Assembly (NCBI RefSeq): GCF_026914185.1
Contig: NC_070571.1
Location: 1,922,001-1,986,000 of the forward strand
Direction: 5' to 3'
Length of the DNA stretch: 64,000 bases
From: Puccinia triticina
Lineage: Eukaryota; Basidiomycota; Pucciniomycetes; Pucciniales; Pucciniaceae
The notes below the pieces were generated by a model. The model was not told the DNA's origin, searched no databases, and saw only the letters and a list, made by a program, of their open reading frames with translations. A program made the position numbers and the translations under genes. Below, piece by piece: positions 1 through 11,606 of this stretch. The first letter of the stretch is position 1. Each line of letters opens with the position of its first letter.

Positions 1-816
1 CCGGCCCGCTGACGGAAGCCTTGCGGTTGTGGCCGGGACGTGCGAACGGGCTTTCGTCTGGGAAGCGGGAGGCCGGAGAGCGGCGGGGTCTGGGCTGAGG
101 GCCGGCAGCAGGCTTGGTGGCCGCGGCCGGAGGGACGTGCGTCTGCTGGGCCCGTCGCTCCTGGTCGATCTGGCAGACGACCCGGTTGAACAGCTTGACG
201 GGGTTCACGTCGACCAGCAAGGCGCGCAGCTCGGCCGGCAGCCCGGCGCGCAGGTCGATCGTCAGCTCGGAGCGCGCCCGGGAGCGGCCCGGGGTCGTCG
301 GCAGCGGCGGCGGGAGGGCCGCGCTCCGTCGGTACTCCGATGAGCGGACCAGATCGTACAGCTGGCGCCGTGCGTCTACAGATGGTCCGGGAGATGGTCG
401 AGCTCAGCAATCATGTGGTCTCTGTGTGGGGCTGCTGGGCTGGTTCCGGGGGACTTACCGTCTCCGATCAGCGCATAGGCTTCAGCGGCCGCGCGGAACT
501 GGGTGTGGGGCGCGCCGGAGCCGACGGTGCTGGCTTCGGGGCGGTCGGAGAGCTTGCAGGGATGGTGCTGACATGCCTGTGGATGATGCAATCGTCTGGT
601 GTCAGTTCTCTGGACTGCACGACGTCAACGTGTTGGGGAAGGATGCATTGTTTTTGGGGGGGGGTCTGATCATTGGTGTTGCGTTGGAGCGATTGTTGGA
701 GGGCTTTTGGATGTGGATGGAGGGAGGGGTAACTCAACCAGCTCGAGATAAGCGGCCCTTATTTCGGCGGAAGACGCGGTGGACGGAACGTTCAAGACCC
801 GATAAGCGTCTGCCAT
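1..816 (-). CDS. J-domain (DnaJ-like) protein, 3' end off the window
   Basis: Three exons join in frame on the minus strand: 816-739, 576-459 and 375 to the left edge. Introns are 738-577 (donor GTTGAG) and 458-376 (donor GTAAGT, acceptor TGTAG). Residues 1-75 form a J domain: helix I/II 'DAYRVLNVPSTASSAEIRAA', the loop where HPD is expected, then helix III 'FRAAAEAYALIGD' and 'RRQLYD'. J domains normally stimulate Hsp70 ATPase through the HPD tripeptide. Here the codons read His-Pro-Cys, so Hsp70 stimulation may be lost or altered. After the J domain comes a Pro/Ser/Arg-rich linker, then a conserved-looking stretch with 'LFNRVVCQIDQERRAQQ', then a basic tail cut by the window edge. The exon model is read from sequence; which J-protein subclass it is cannot be told. 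Start chosen at the first ATG in frame with helix I. Confidence 0.78.
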
Positions 817-1849
817 TTCCGGTTGTTGTTGTTTCTAGGTAGTTGAGGAAGGAAAATATCCACGATCACCAGTGATGATGGATAGGAAGAGATGAGGAAG
901 TCGGAGGACCAAAGCAGAGTGGGTGGGTGTCGGGGGCTGTGGGCTTGGATTGGGATGGTATTTATTTATAAGGGAAGATAAGGGTGCAGCTTGATGGCCG
1001 GACTGATTAATAACTGAGGGCTGGCTGAGGCTGAGCGACTGAGGCTGATCGGCTGAGCACTGGACACCAGCAGTGATCACAGGCTTCTGCTCAGACACTC
1101 CATCCTCGCCTCCTGTCGCTGGGTTTCGGAAGCAGCTGCGACGTGTGCGAGGAAGAGTACACCGAGCATCGGCCCAGTCGACGCCGGGCGCACTCGCCGG
1201 GCAAGTCAAATGACTTCATTCGAAGCCCCCAATCTGTTATCGGGAAAAATCGTACAGCCGAGTATGTATCCGCAAACCTAAAATAAATCCCTCCTGCGCC
1301 GTGTCACGAGCGTTCACGCTCTGGGGCAGCCTGCTGTTCCCTGGATGCTTTCATCAGAACGGGCGCCGTAGACTATGGCTTGAAGCGGGCACTCGGAGGG
1401 AAGGCCAGCCGGATGCACTGCACTGCAGTGACCAGAGCTGAGTCCCACAGGCTAAAACAAAAGGAAAACATGATAAGAGGAAGCAGAACACAAGCCACGT
1501 TTGGTGCCCGTGACCTGCTCCCTTTCAAACCCCCTCCCCCCTTCGCCGAGGCCACTCCCCCAAGCTCTAGTTCCCGATCGGCATGGCTGACTCAGGTGGA
1601 GCAAAGCGCAGGAAGGGACGGCCTGGATGCACAAAGAGCTCCTCCTGCCCATGAGGTACATCATACAAGAAATGAGCTTGCAAAGCTGTAGCTGGCACTC
1701 TTCTAGGAGATCGATCGGACATCGGCAAAAATGGACTCAAGTAAAGTTTCATGTCACAAAGGGAATATACACACAGGGCCAGCTAGTTGTGGACAAGATA
1801 CTGCGAAGAAGCAAATATTTATATACACATGTCGGGAGGATGACATGGA
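817..1849. other. intergenic, no gene recognised
   Basis: About 1 kb between the J-domain gene start and the secreted-protein stop. Open frames here are short, lack homology I recognise and have no coherent splice structure. The part next to 816 is presumably the J-gene promoter. Confidence 0.6.
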
Positions 1850-2892
1850 CTATTTTGGTGGGGGGGTTGATTTGGCGGGTGGGCCGGCTGGTTTGCCACC
1901 AGCTGGGGGAGCCTTGGTGGACTTGGTAGTCCCTGGAAGTGCGACCACGATGGGCTTGACGAGCCCGGCGACCGGCTTGAAGTCGCTGCCGTTTTTCCCA
2001 TCACACATCTTCTTCTTGTCTGATATTGGGTTGTTTTTAACACATTCAATACAATAAGCCGCCTAGATTTAAAAAAATTATACCGAGTGTCAGAGATTGC
2101 TACGATTTTTATGTTTTTCGATCCGATGATTTTTTTCATCATCAACTGCTCACCTTGGGAACTGAAAAGAATGGTCGGTCGGCGGCGGATGTCTGCTTGA
2201 AATGTCCCTCGAGGGAAGACTCGCAGAAGTTCAATTTCTCTATGTTTGGGCAAGCGTCGGCCCTGAAATAGAAATGTGCCCAGAATGAGTTTTTTTTGTC
2301 GATAGATGGAAGATGCATGGATGAATGAAACAGAGAGAAGACACGGGCATCGACAAACTTTAGAGCTTCATGGCCGTTGAGCAAAGATAGGAGAGCCTTA
2401 GCGTCCATCGAATTACTTTTCAGCTCGGCACCACAGCCGGCTTTGAATTTATCATTGGCGGCGGTAAGGGCCGCTTTAGTACAAGGCGTAGCTTTACACA
2501 GGGCCTTCAGCCATGTCTAGTGCCGTACATCAACGATTGTCAGTAATCAGGGTTCCAAGCAGAAAGAAGAGCTCGAAAGATGTGGCGATAGAACTACTGA
2601 CCTTGATAGGCTCAGAGAACTTCGTCTGGGCCATACGGATCATCACCATGGGGGTGAGCGCGGCACAATCATCCACATCGGCGCCCATGGAGATGATCGC
2701 ATCGTTACACTTGCCGGAGAGCTCGCCTGGATAGGCGGCCAAGCTGGCAGCCAGACTGCCCGTGTCCGCTCCCCCGGCCTTCTTCGTCGCATCCAGCCCG
2801 GTCGTCGCCCCGCCATTCGTCGCCGCGCCAAGCGCCATGCCCACCCAGATGCTCACCATCAGAACCGACATCAAGCCGCGTAAGAAAGCCAT
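1850..2892 (-). CDS. small secreted cysteine-rich protein (effector-like)
   Basis: Three exons in phase 0: 2892-2602, 2516-2154 and 2062-1850, giving 288 residues. Introns of 85 and 91 nt have GTCAGT/TAG and GTGAGC/TAG ends. The N terminus is a clear signal peptide (Met-Ala-Phe-Leu-Arg then a hydrophobic core ending near 'VGMALGA'). The mature part has ten cysteines, an even number consistent with disulfides, in spacings such as C-x4-C ('LCKATPC') and C-x2-C ('YCIEC'). The last 30 residues are Pro/Gly/Lys-rich. No enzyme motif or membrane anchor is visible. In a plant-pathogenic fungus this profile fits a candidate apoplastic effector or cell-wall protein, but that role is inference; the family is not recognised. 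A 70-nt internal stretch of exon 2 (about 2326-2257) could be spliced or retained in frame. Confidence 0.72.
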
Positions 2893-3006
2893 TTTTTTTT
2901 TCTCAAGAAAACTCGGGAATGGGAGGCGAAGGAGATTGGTAGTCGAAGGCGGATTGGGACGAGAGCTGTTGATGATATACACACACGCTACTACTGAGAA
3001 GACTTA

Positions 3007-3013
3007 TTTTATA
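3007..3013 (-). promoter_or_regulatory. candidate TATA box of the secreted-protein gene
   Basis: The minus strand reads TATAAAA about 115 nt before the ATG at 2892, a plausible core-promoter position. A second TATAAATA-like sequence lies near 3090. No transcription data are available. Confidence 0.4.
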
Positions 3014-3099
3014 CAAGTTGGACAAGGTGGAGGAGCTTTTCGGATGGTGAGAGAGGATGGAGAATGCGGTGGGAGGCCTCGGAACCTGTCTATTTATAC

Positions 3100-4750
3100 C
3101 GTCAAAACAGGCGCTGCTTGTCAAGACCGCCTGGGTGGAAGCCAACCAGGCTGGCCGAGCACGATCAGAACGTGGGCAGCGTGGCCTTGGGCAACGTGGC
3201 TTGGCCGATGGGCCAGGCGGCGGACGACAGAGACCCTCTGCCTTGGCGGAATATATATATCAGGGGGGTCAATATTTAAGCCAGGCCCAAGGCCTATGTC
3301 AACAGGACCCGGCAAGCCGTAACAGGATTCCTGGGCCATCACAACACCACCATCATAAACGGGAAAAAAAAAGCGGATAAACAGAGTGAAACGGGCTCTG
3401 TAGATGGTTATCATGGACCCTGCGATTAGGGGGCGAGGAGAAAATGACGGCATCGACCCGCCCGGCACCCTCCGAGCGTCGTCCCGCCAAGACCAGCGCT
3501 TGCCCCAAAGAGGACACCGTGGAACGCCGGCCGAGGCAGCCGCTTCAGCCCTGGCTGATTACCGAGTGGGATGGCCGTCGACCATGTTCAGTGGGATGTC
3601 TCTCCTTCTGTTGTGTACATTTGTTAGACGAGGATGCGATTACGGGAGAAAAGGGTACGATTCTATCTATCTCGACGGGTGTCCCTCGTCTGTAAGGATA
3701 GAGAGAGGACCCTGTGCTGGCACGCACAGACCTTCTCTGGTCAAAGCCCCAAAACTTGAGTGCTTTTCTCTACACACACCACCGCTCGAATCCGTGGTCG
3801 GAATGGATTGACGGCGGCCGAACTGCGCCTGACTTATCACAAGTCCCTCGCTTCAGAGGGCCCTGGTACAGCCTGGGCTGGCGCAAAGCGCCCTCGCGCG
3901 AAGCGCGACCTCCGAAGGAGGGACTTGCAGGTAAAGCCAAGAATTTGGCTTGAGAGCTTTCAGTGTTTTGGTGGGAGTTTTTTCCCGCTCCCCTTTCAGG
4001 GGTCTTCTCCTTGTGTATTCCTATTGCCTGTGGTGCCAGATTAAAGGCCTGATTTTTCTCTTTCTTTTGGTGTCAATCACCACTTTTTCCCCCTTCACAA
4101 ACTCCTTCCATCCCCCTTTTAAGTTTGTGATTTTTTTGTGTTTGGCCAGAAGTGTGTATGCAAATTCCGAGAAGATCCATTTGGACTCAATTTAAATACA
4201 GAACTCCATCATCCATCCACCTTGACTGCTGAGCAAGGGCAACACTCTCCTTCAAGTGTAGATATCACAAAAGTGACACTACATTGAAGCTGAGATGCTC
4301 AGCTATCCCGTGTACTTCAGCTCGCTGACTCACATGGGAATGGGAGATGCTTTGCATCGGGGTGCTCTGCACCCCCAGTCCCGGGAGGCTTAGTTAAGTC
4401 AGACTGCGCTGTCAAAGACGTGGTGGGATCTAACCAAGTCCCTCGCTGCTGCGGGCATCTGGCCTTGCCAAGCAGGATATATAACCCTCGGCAGGTGAGG
4501 AGGCACTGGAGCGCTGTCACCCCCTTGCATAGAGCCTAGAATCCGGGTTTGGGTGGTAGGCAAAACTATTGACACCAAATGCATGATGAAGATGCTGATC
4601 CTTATGTATGTACCAGCTGCCAATGAGGAAAATATCACAAATATTTATGTAATCAAATGCACATTAACCTAACACATTGACTGTTGTCAAGATAGTTATT
4701 AGCATCTCTCTATGCAGTGTGCTTCTAATCTATACACCCACAACTTAGCA
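3100..4750. other. non-coding / unresolved region
   Basis: I see no convincing gene. Around 3841-3925 an imperfect hairpin begins AAGTCCCTCGC and ends with its near complement GAGGGACTT, suggesting a degraded fold-back repeat; a related AAGTCCCTCGC occurs again near 4435. From 4000 on the sequence is T-rich, then AT-rich. Confidence 0.45.
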
Positions 4751-4756
4751 TATACT

Positions 4757-4917
4757 TATGGTATTCAAAATTGCATATGTCACTATTTACATAAAATCAT
4801 AAAACCAATTTTGGCTGGGAGATGTCAGCATGCATAAAACTTAAAGTGACATCTCCCAGCCAAAATTGCAGTTTATGATTTTATGTAAAAAAATCTTATG
4901 CAATTTTGAATACCATA
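4757..4917. mobile_element. 161-bp MITE (TIR TATGGTATTCAAAATTGCAT), target duplication ACT
   Basis: The left end TATGGTATTCAAAATTGCAT is repeated as an inverted copy at the right end, and the interior (TTTTGGCTGGGAGATGTCA and its complement) is also palindromic, so the whole element folds on itself. ACT flanks both sides (4754-4756, 4918-4920). The same terminal sequence and the same ACT flank occur at 46327-47995, so it is a dispersed family. It has no coding capacity. Confidence 0.8.
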
Positions 4918-4921
4918 ACTG

Positions 4922-5057
4922 TGTTGTAGCCTGGAGGGCTACGCATCCTGAGCCTCGCCGCAGTCGCGGTATCTTGTCCATCCCGGACTGACATCCGGGT
5001 TGGAGAGATTGTCATTTTCATTACCATAGTGTCACTTCACCCACCTGTGCCACTACA
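4922..5057 (+). repeat. copia 5' LTR (136 bp)
   Basis: TG...CA ends and near identity to 12827-12962. It is unusually short for a copia LTR. Confidence 0.95.
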
Positions 5058-5069
5058 GGTTATGAGCCC
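5058..5069 (+). promoter_or_regulatory. copia primer-binding site matching initiator-Met tRNA anticodon arm
   Basis: The 12 bases directly after the LTR are GGTTATGAGCCC, the exact complement of GGGCTCATAACC, the anticodon stem-loop of eukaryotic initiator tRNA-Met (anticodon CAT inside). This is not the 3' CCA end, so priming would use an internally cleaved half tRNA, as known for Drosophila copia. Confidence 0.75.
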
Positions 5070-8000
5070 TTGACGCTCTTATTAATTTGTTTTTGATCTA
5101 TTAACCATTTATCAAAAGTAACCGAGTCTAAACAACTCGGTCATCTTTCAACTTACCGGTCTTTCCCTACTTCGCTAAACCCGACCGTCAAGATTAATAA
5201 TCTTGTCTATCCGGCTCACTCATCATTTGTCGGGAGGTCAGCCATATTATCCTTATCTCTCCAACAGCCGAGTTTCTCTTTGGGTGTTAGGTCTGAAGCT
5301 TGGATATTGCTGACAGCTAGAAAGACTAGCCATCTTTTTGAACACAAGACTGTGGCCCAGTCTTGCCCGCTGTAAGTAAGATTTGAGTATCAGATTGATC
5401 ATCTACTGGGTTTCCGGTGGACTCGACGACAGCGGACTCTCAACTGGATTTTTTTTTTCTTTCTTTTTTCCCTTTCTTGACCTCTCAACTCAAACTCCAC
5501 TCGACAAACCTCAGTTATCTCTCTACTTCCCGTATATCCCCTATTCATATTTCCCAACTCAATCTTCACCCGAAGAACCTTCTTTTTCCTTTCCCTACTT
5601 CCCACATATCAACACCCAAATCCTATCTCGCATTTTTTTTCTTTTCCTTTCTTCCGACTCAACTTTCACCCGACAACACACAAGTTCCCGTTACACAACC
5701 CCTTTCTTCCCTCAAATATCCTTTCTTACGATGAACCCATCAACCTCAAAATCCCTCGGTACTTTGAATTGGCAGATTGACGATACTGAACACCGAAATC
5801 GACTAGCCGAAGACATTGCTCTCCTCCACTCCAACTTCGAACAACTACCTCCCAGTCCTGACGCCACAGCAGGGCCAAGTACACTGAAAGGCAAGGGCCC
5901 CACCAAGAAGACCGTAAACCCACGAGCCGCTGATGACAGAGCCGCCCCGCCCCACATGGACCCGAGACTCCCTTCAGCTCAAAGTTCACGACCTGTCCAT
6001 GCCGTGGTTCCTACGCAGCCGTCCGACGATGAGATATTGGCCAAGCAGATCCGTGATTTTGAGGTAGCGGAATTTCATCTCAAGCAAAACAAACTGGTTG
6101 GTACGGCCATTCAAACAGCCAGTTCACAGTTCTGAGTGGTCAATCACCTCAAAGCCGACGGATCAAACTTCGGAGATTGGTATAGAAACCTTGCGGAGGT
6201 AGCTTGGGCTAATCTGACAGATCCAAGGTTCTTTTTCGAGGAGTGCGACAATTCGATGTACGAAAAAATTGGCCGGGCGATTCTCATAGCAACCATTGAT
6301 CAATCCCTGGTTGCAGAGATGCAAAGATTGCCGACTTGTTATGCTATGTACAAGGCCCTTTTCGCGAAGTTCAAGACGGCGTCGAGAGCGGCGCAAATGA
6401 ATATCTTTCACAAGTTCAGGTCGTTCAAAGTCGACCCTGAAGGCCACAACGCTGGGATCGCGAGCACCTTACGGGATCTACACGCTGAATGGATGGCTGT
6501 AAATGTCGAATTCAGCATTGATGCGTTCATGGGTTTTGTGCTTCAGGCTGCAGTCATGGATTCGGGCGCCCCCTACAGGACTGCTTTCGAATTACGCGTT
6601 GAACACCTCGTCCAGGACGACAAGAAGGGCAGATGTCCGTCTTTTGACGCCATAATGATGGCACTAGACATCTGCAAGGATCAACACAAGCAAGCAATGG
6701 AGTCGGCGGCGAACGCAAGCCCCCCATTCGCCTCCAATCAACCACCAACCACCCTACTCTTGTCCGCATCCGACGACACTTTTGATGTGTCAGCCTTCTT
6801 GACCAACATCGACCCATCGGAGTGGGTGGACGCCCTAGATTTCTATGCTTTGACAGCACACAAATGCTGGCAATGCGGGGGCGAAGGGCACTACGCAAAA
6901 AATTGTCCCGATCAATCGATGTCAGGACAGGTGGGGGGCAGAACCGGACGACCTATTGGGACGATCATGGGGACCATATACGGATACCTCCCGAGTGGCT
7001 TCGCCATGGACAGCAACAGATTTCCGCGGACAAATTTCAGGCGAAGTCCGAACCCCCCCTCGAAGAACCAAGAACACTCTCGAAACTTGGCCGACCACTA
7101 CCGGCCGCAATACCAGCAATCAAGTCGCGCGTCAGCAAGGCCGGTCCAACACCCTCCGGTGGCGGCATCAAGCGCGAATGGGGGGGTTTTGGCCCACATC
7201 GTGGTAGTGAATGAGCTGCCGGATGATCTAGATGACCTAGACTTCCACTCGATGGCGCTTGGGGAAGATCTAGTAAGTGAGGTTGCTGTTTTTGATACCG
7301 GAGCCTCTCATGGTTTCACCGGTTCTAAATTCCTCCTTCATGATTTCCGTCCTCTCCCAAAACCCATTGGTGTATCGGTAGCTACAACTGGAAGCGGCTC
7401 CGAGATCACAGGAGTGGGGTGTCTAAAGTTCCAAGCCCCGGATGGCCGGGTGATAGTACTTCGACAGGTTTTGTACTGTGAGCACGCTAAGACCACACTC
7501 ATATCAATGGCAGCGCTCAGGAAAGCTAATGCGCTTGTCACCTATGACAATGCCACAGACACTTTCAGCGTTTCGCGACAAACCGGCGAAAAACTGTTTG
7601 ATTGTGCTTTTGAGCCAAATAAGAACAGGTGGTGCATGCCATATCCGATGATCCAATCGGATAGCACGAGGGAGATGACTGCATCCGATTGTTGCGTTCT
7701 GTTTTTGACTGTTTCTACTCCGAGTTCTGTTTCCCCTCTTCCCAGTCCTATTCCTTTTCCAACCTCTTCTTCTGTTCCAGAGTCAACCTTTTCACTGCCA
7801 CGTGCCTCTTACGCATCGAACATGCCAACATCTGTGCATAATGTTGTTACGTCAAATCCTGTCTGCAATGACATTTCTGCCCTGATTTCTAAAACAGAAA
7901 ATGCAAAGGAAGATGAGCTCTTCCGTGAACCTCTGTGCCATGCGACTGACTATCAGTGGAAACCTGAGTCGCTGACCAAGGATGAATTGAAGCTTCTTTT

Positions 8001-10744
8001 CTATCATCGTGCTTTTGGCCATGCCAGTCTCAGACACATCAGGAAGATCATCAAAGATGATCTCGGGAGTGGACTGCCTACTGACCTCCCGCTGGGAAAG
8101 ATTCATTGCCCAGTATGTGCGATCAGCAAGAGCACCCAGATTAATCCCCTAGCTTCTTCCCTAAGGACTGTTAATAGGTTGGACGTCATGGCGGTTGACC
8201 TCATGGGGCCATTCCAGGAAGACTCGGTCGAAGGAGCGAAATATCTACTCACAATGAGGGATGTTGCCACCGGATACGCGTTTGTGAAAGTGTTGAAGAA
8301 GAAGGCAGAGGCGAATCAACACATCATTGACACAATCAAGAGACTGGAGCAAGTGACGGGTAAACGTTTAGGGACGCTGCGCAGTGACAACGGCGGCGAG
8401 TTTGCCAACAAAACGCTACACGACTTCTTACGCGAACAAGGCATTGCAGCTGAAAAAGCTCTTCTGTATCACCATTACCAGAACGGGGTGATAGAGCGAT
8501 TTAATCGGACACTTGCGGATGCCGGGCGGACAATTTTGATTGACAGCCCGCTTCAAAAGAGCTTCTGGAGCTACGCGTTTCTCTGGGCCGCCTATGTCCT
8601 GAACAGACTACCAAATAAAGCTAGCGGGAAAGTGACGCCTTATGAGGCGATGTTCAATAAGAAACCGCAGTATGATGGTTTCAGGGTGTTCGGAAGTGTG
8701 GGCTATGTGCATATTCCGGCGGAAAAGAGGAAGAAACTCGACGAAAGGGCGCTGAAAGGACACGTTATTGCTCACCTTGAACAATCAAAAGGCTGGCTAT
8801 TCTGGGTGCCGTCAATCAAGAAATTCGTGGCGTTGGCGATGGTTCGTTTTCCTGCTGATTTGAGGGACGTCCCAGTGATTAAGAAAGCAGAAAATCATGA
8901 AGAAAGCGCGCCGGTAGACCCTGTACAATCCAAACCGAAACTATCAGTGGCCTACATTATGAACCTCCTACAGCTGGGAGATTTTTCGCAAGAGATAGAG
9001 TTTACAAATCAAGAACTGATTGTCGACCAAATTGTTAATCTCTGCGGTTTCTATGCGATCTCGGTGCCAAAGACGTTCAAGCAGGCGATGAACTCACCGG
9101 ACAAGGAAGCATGGTCCAAGGCTATTGCCATTGAGCTGACAAACCTGGAGCGAATGCGTGTCTGGGTACTCAAGCTGAAACCCGACAACAAGAAGGCGCT
9201 TGGTGGGCGATGGGTTTTTGCGACGAAGCCAGCGGTGGATGAGTCGGGGGTACGTTTCAAAGCGCGATACGTCGCGAAAGGCTTTACTCAGGTGGAAGGC
9301 GAGGACTTTACGCGACTTTCGCGCCAACTGCTACGTTTGTGTCACTGAGGCTCCTGCTGGTGGTTGCGGCGGCATATGATTGGCCGGTACATAGCTTTGA
9401 TTTTGTAGCCGCGTACCTCAATTCTCCGATCGATGAGGAGGTGTGGGTGAAACCACCTGAAGGGATGGAGACACCGCCGGGGCAGGCGCTACTCCTCAAG
9501 AAAGCACTCTATGGGACACGTCAAGCAGCGCGGTGCTGGTGGATCCACCTGAAGAACGTGTTGGACAAATTTGGATACTCCCCTTCCCAATACGATAACA
9601 GCCTTTATATCCTTCGGCATCCGGTGAGAGACTCCTGTCCGTACAAGCGGAGGCAGTCGTGTGAGGGGATGGGTGCTGTTTAGGCTGCCCTCGTGGCTGG
9701 GTGGTCCGTGGTGATGAGCGCTGAAAATGGGGGGGATCAGGGATAGCTATTGGGTTTTGGGTGGTTTTGAGAAGTTCGCCGGGGGTTTGGATCCTCGGCG
9801 GCGGTTGTTTTGTTTGAGGGGAAGGGAGATGTGATCTTAAGGAAGAGGAAGGAAAAAGATCCGGAAAACTCTGATGAAGGATGATCGGCGGGCGGAGCCC
9901 GTAAGTTGAAACTCTGAAGATAGGATCTATAAGCTCAGTGATGGTCCGTATTCCGGGGATCAGAATGCCATGGCCACCCATCATCCAAGTTCGAGCTGAA
10001 CTTGGACTCCGGGAGACATGTCACATACATTTCATCACATCCTCCGCGCGCTACACGCGCACACACTCACAACAAACAAGATAAAAAAGAAGAAAGGAAA
10101 CAACACAAGGGAAAATTAAGGAAAACACAGCGTGATGAGTCAGGAAGAAAAGAACCAGAGGGAGGAAAATAAAAAGAGGAAAGAGAAAACAGAAAACACT
10201 CAAGACAGGCAGAACAAACAGAAGAGAAAGAAATCAGAAACAAACAAGGAAATAAACCCACATCAGGCGCTGTGTTAGGACCAAGAAAGCTGAAGAGGCA
10301 TGGGGAACTGAGAAGGAAGGGAGATGGGAAAATGGACAGAAGGAAAAGGAGAGATAGGGGAGCCAGTTGAAGGTGGAAATGTGATGAGAAGAGATCTTGA
10401 GGCCTGGGGAGTCGGGACTGCACTGTGAGCCTGAGTCTCTATAGTGACAGCAGGACACAAGAAATGGGGGGGCAATAGTTGGATTTCTTGGGATAAAGAA
10501 ATTACAACTATAATAGAAAAAGAGAAAGAGAGAGAGAAACCAAGCAGGATAAGAAGGAAGAGAAGTACTAGGTTATCCTAGTGGGAATGCACGTCCACTG
10601 GCAATGCTACTCTTCAGAAGAGTGCTGCTAATCTGTGCAAGAAGTGCTACAGCTTCCTCTCAGGAGGGTATCTGGATTAGATAAGTCTTAATCCAGCCAC
10701 AGTTTTTTAGACTTCTCTCTGGACAGTCAAGTTTCTTAATGGGA

Positions 10745-10870
10745 AACCTGAGGGACAGCCCTGAACCTAGATTTTGAGGCAAAGGCCTGATGATAAGAAG
10801 GGACAGCCCTGTGATCAAGATGGAGGCAAAGGCCTATAGATATGGAGGGACAGCCCTGTGATCAAGGAGA
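10745..10870 (+). repeat. imperfect ~50-bp tandem repeat (3 copies)
   Basis: Three units contain GGGACAGCCCTG followed by GGCAAAGGCCT. They lie inside the nested LTR-like element and are absent from its 896-bp relative. Confidence 0.6.
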
Positions 10871-11398
10871 AAGCAAAGCAAGAAGAAAAGGCAGATCCAG
10901 CAAGACACAGAGTTGTACCTCTGAGATAAACAAGGTTCAGTGAAAGAGGTTACTTACTGTCAATATCCTAGGCGCCTGTGACGGTAGGTATACTGGGAGT
11001 ATAGTAGGCTCTTTGGTGGTGATCCTGGAGTTATCTGGGTGGTGGTTCTGGTGTGCTGAAGTCTGTGGATCCGCCTCAGGCAAGGGGGATCCTGACTACG
11101 AAAATTTTCACAGTTTGCTTATGTAATTTACATATGTACATGTGGTTTGGCGCGCCTAGTAGCGCTGACACGTCACAACTGCGCAAGGGCGCTACAACTC
11201 AGTAACTCAGGGAAGGAGTATAGTTACAATGAATTGGTAAGTTGTAACTAGGGTTAAAATTGCATGAGGAAACAGAATATGAAGTCAAAACAGGGATATC
11301 TCTTAAGATGAAAAAGATATAAAGTAATTTATATGTAACAAAGGTAGAACAGGCAGCTTTTAGGTCAGCTGTGATGACTCTAAGGCTGACATGCACCA

Positions 11399-11606
11399 TA
11401 ACTTTCATTGAGTCGCAAGACCCAATGTCGGATTACCTAATCAACTTTCATTGAGTCGCGGGACCCAATGACGGATTACCTAATCAACTTTCATTGAGTC
11501 GCGGGACCCAATGACGGATTACCTAATCAACTTTCATTGAGTCGCGGGACCCAATGACGGATTACCTAATCAACTTTCATTGAGTCGCGGGACCCAATGA
11601 CGGATT
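11399..11606 (+). repeat. 43-bp tandem repeat, five copies
   Basis: The unit contains ACTTTCATTGAGTCGCGGGA and CCCAATGACGGATTACC. Copies start at about 11401, 11444, 11487, 11530 and 11573; the first differs at a few bases and the others are almost identical. It sits near one end of the nested LTR-like element. Confidence 0.9.

Noticed and set aside
29..842. Long plus-strand open frames at the GC-rich left end
   Set aside because: They are antisense shadows of the minus-strand J-domain exons, which have domain and splice support.
3404..3811. Protein-coding gene near 3.4-3.8 kb
   Set aside because: Overlapping frames on both strands with no recognisable domain or splice structure.
6133..6135. 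Programmed stop-codon readthrough between gag and pol in copia
   Set aside because: The TGA lies well inside Gag, before the zinc knuckle, where readthrough would make no useful Gag product; a point lesion is simpler.
10067..10475. Ser/Phe/Leu-rich frames on the minus strand near 10.1-10.5 kb
   Set aside because: Caused by a pyrimidine-rich strand of the LTR-like element; the related copy at 19.0-19.4 kb does not preserve the frame.
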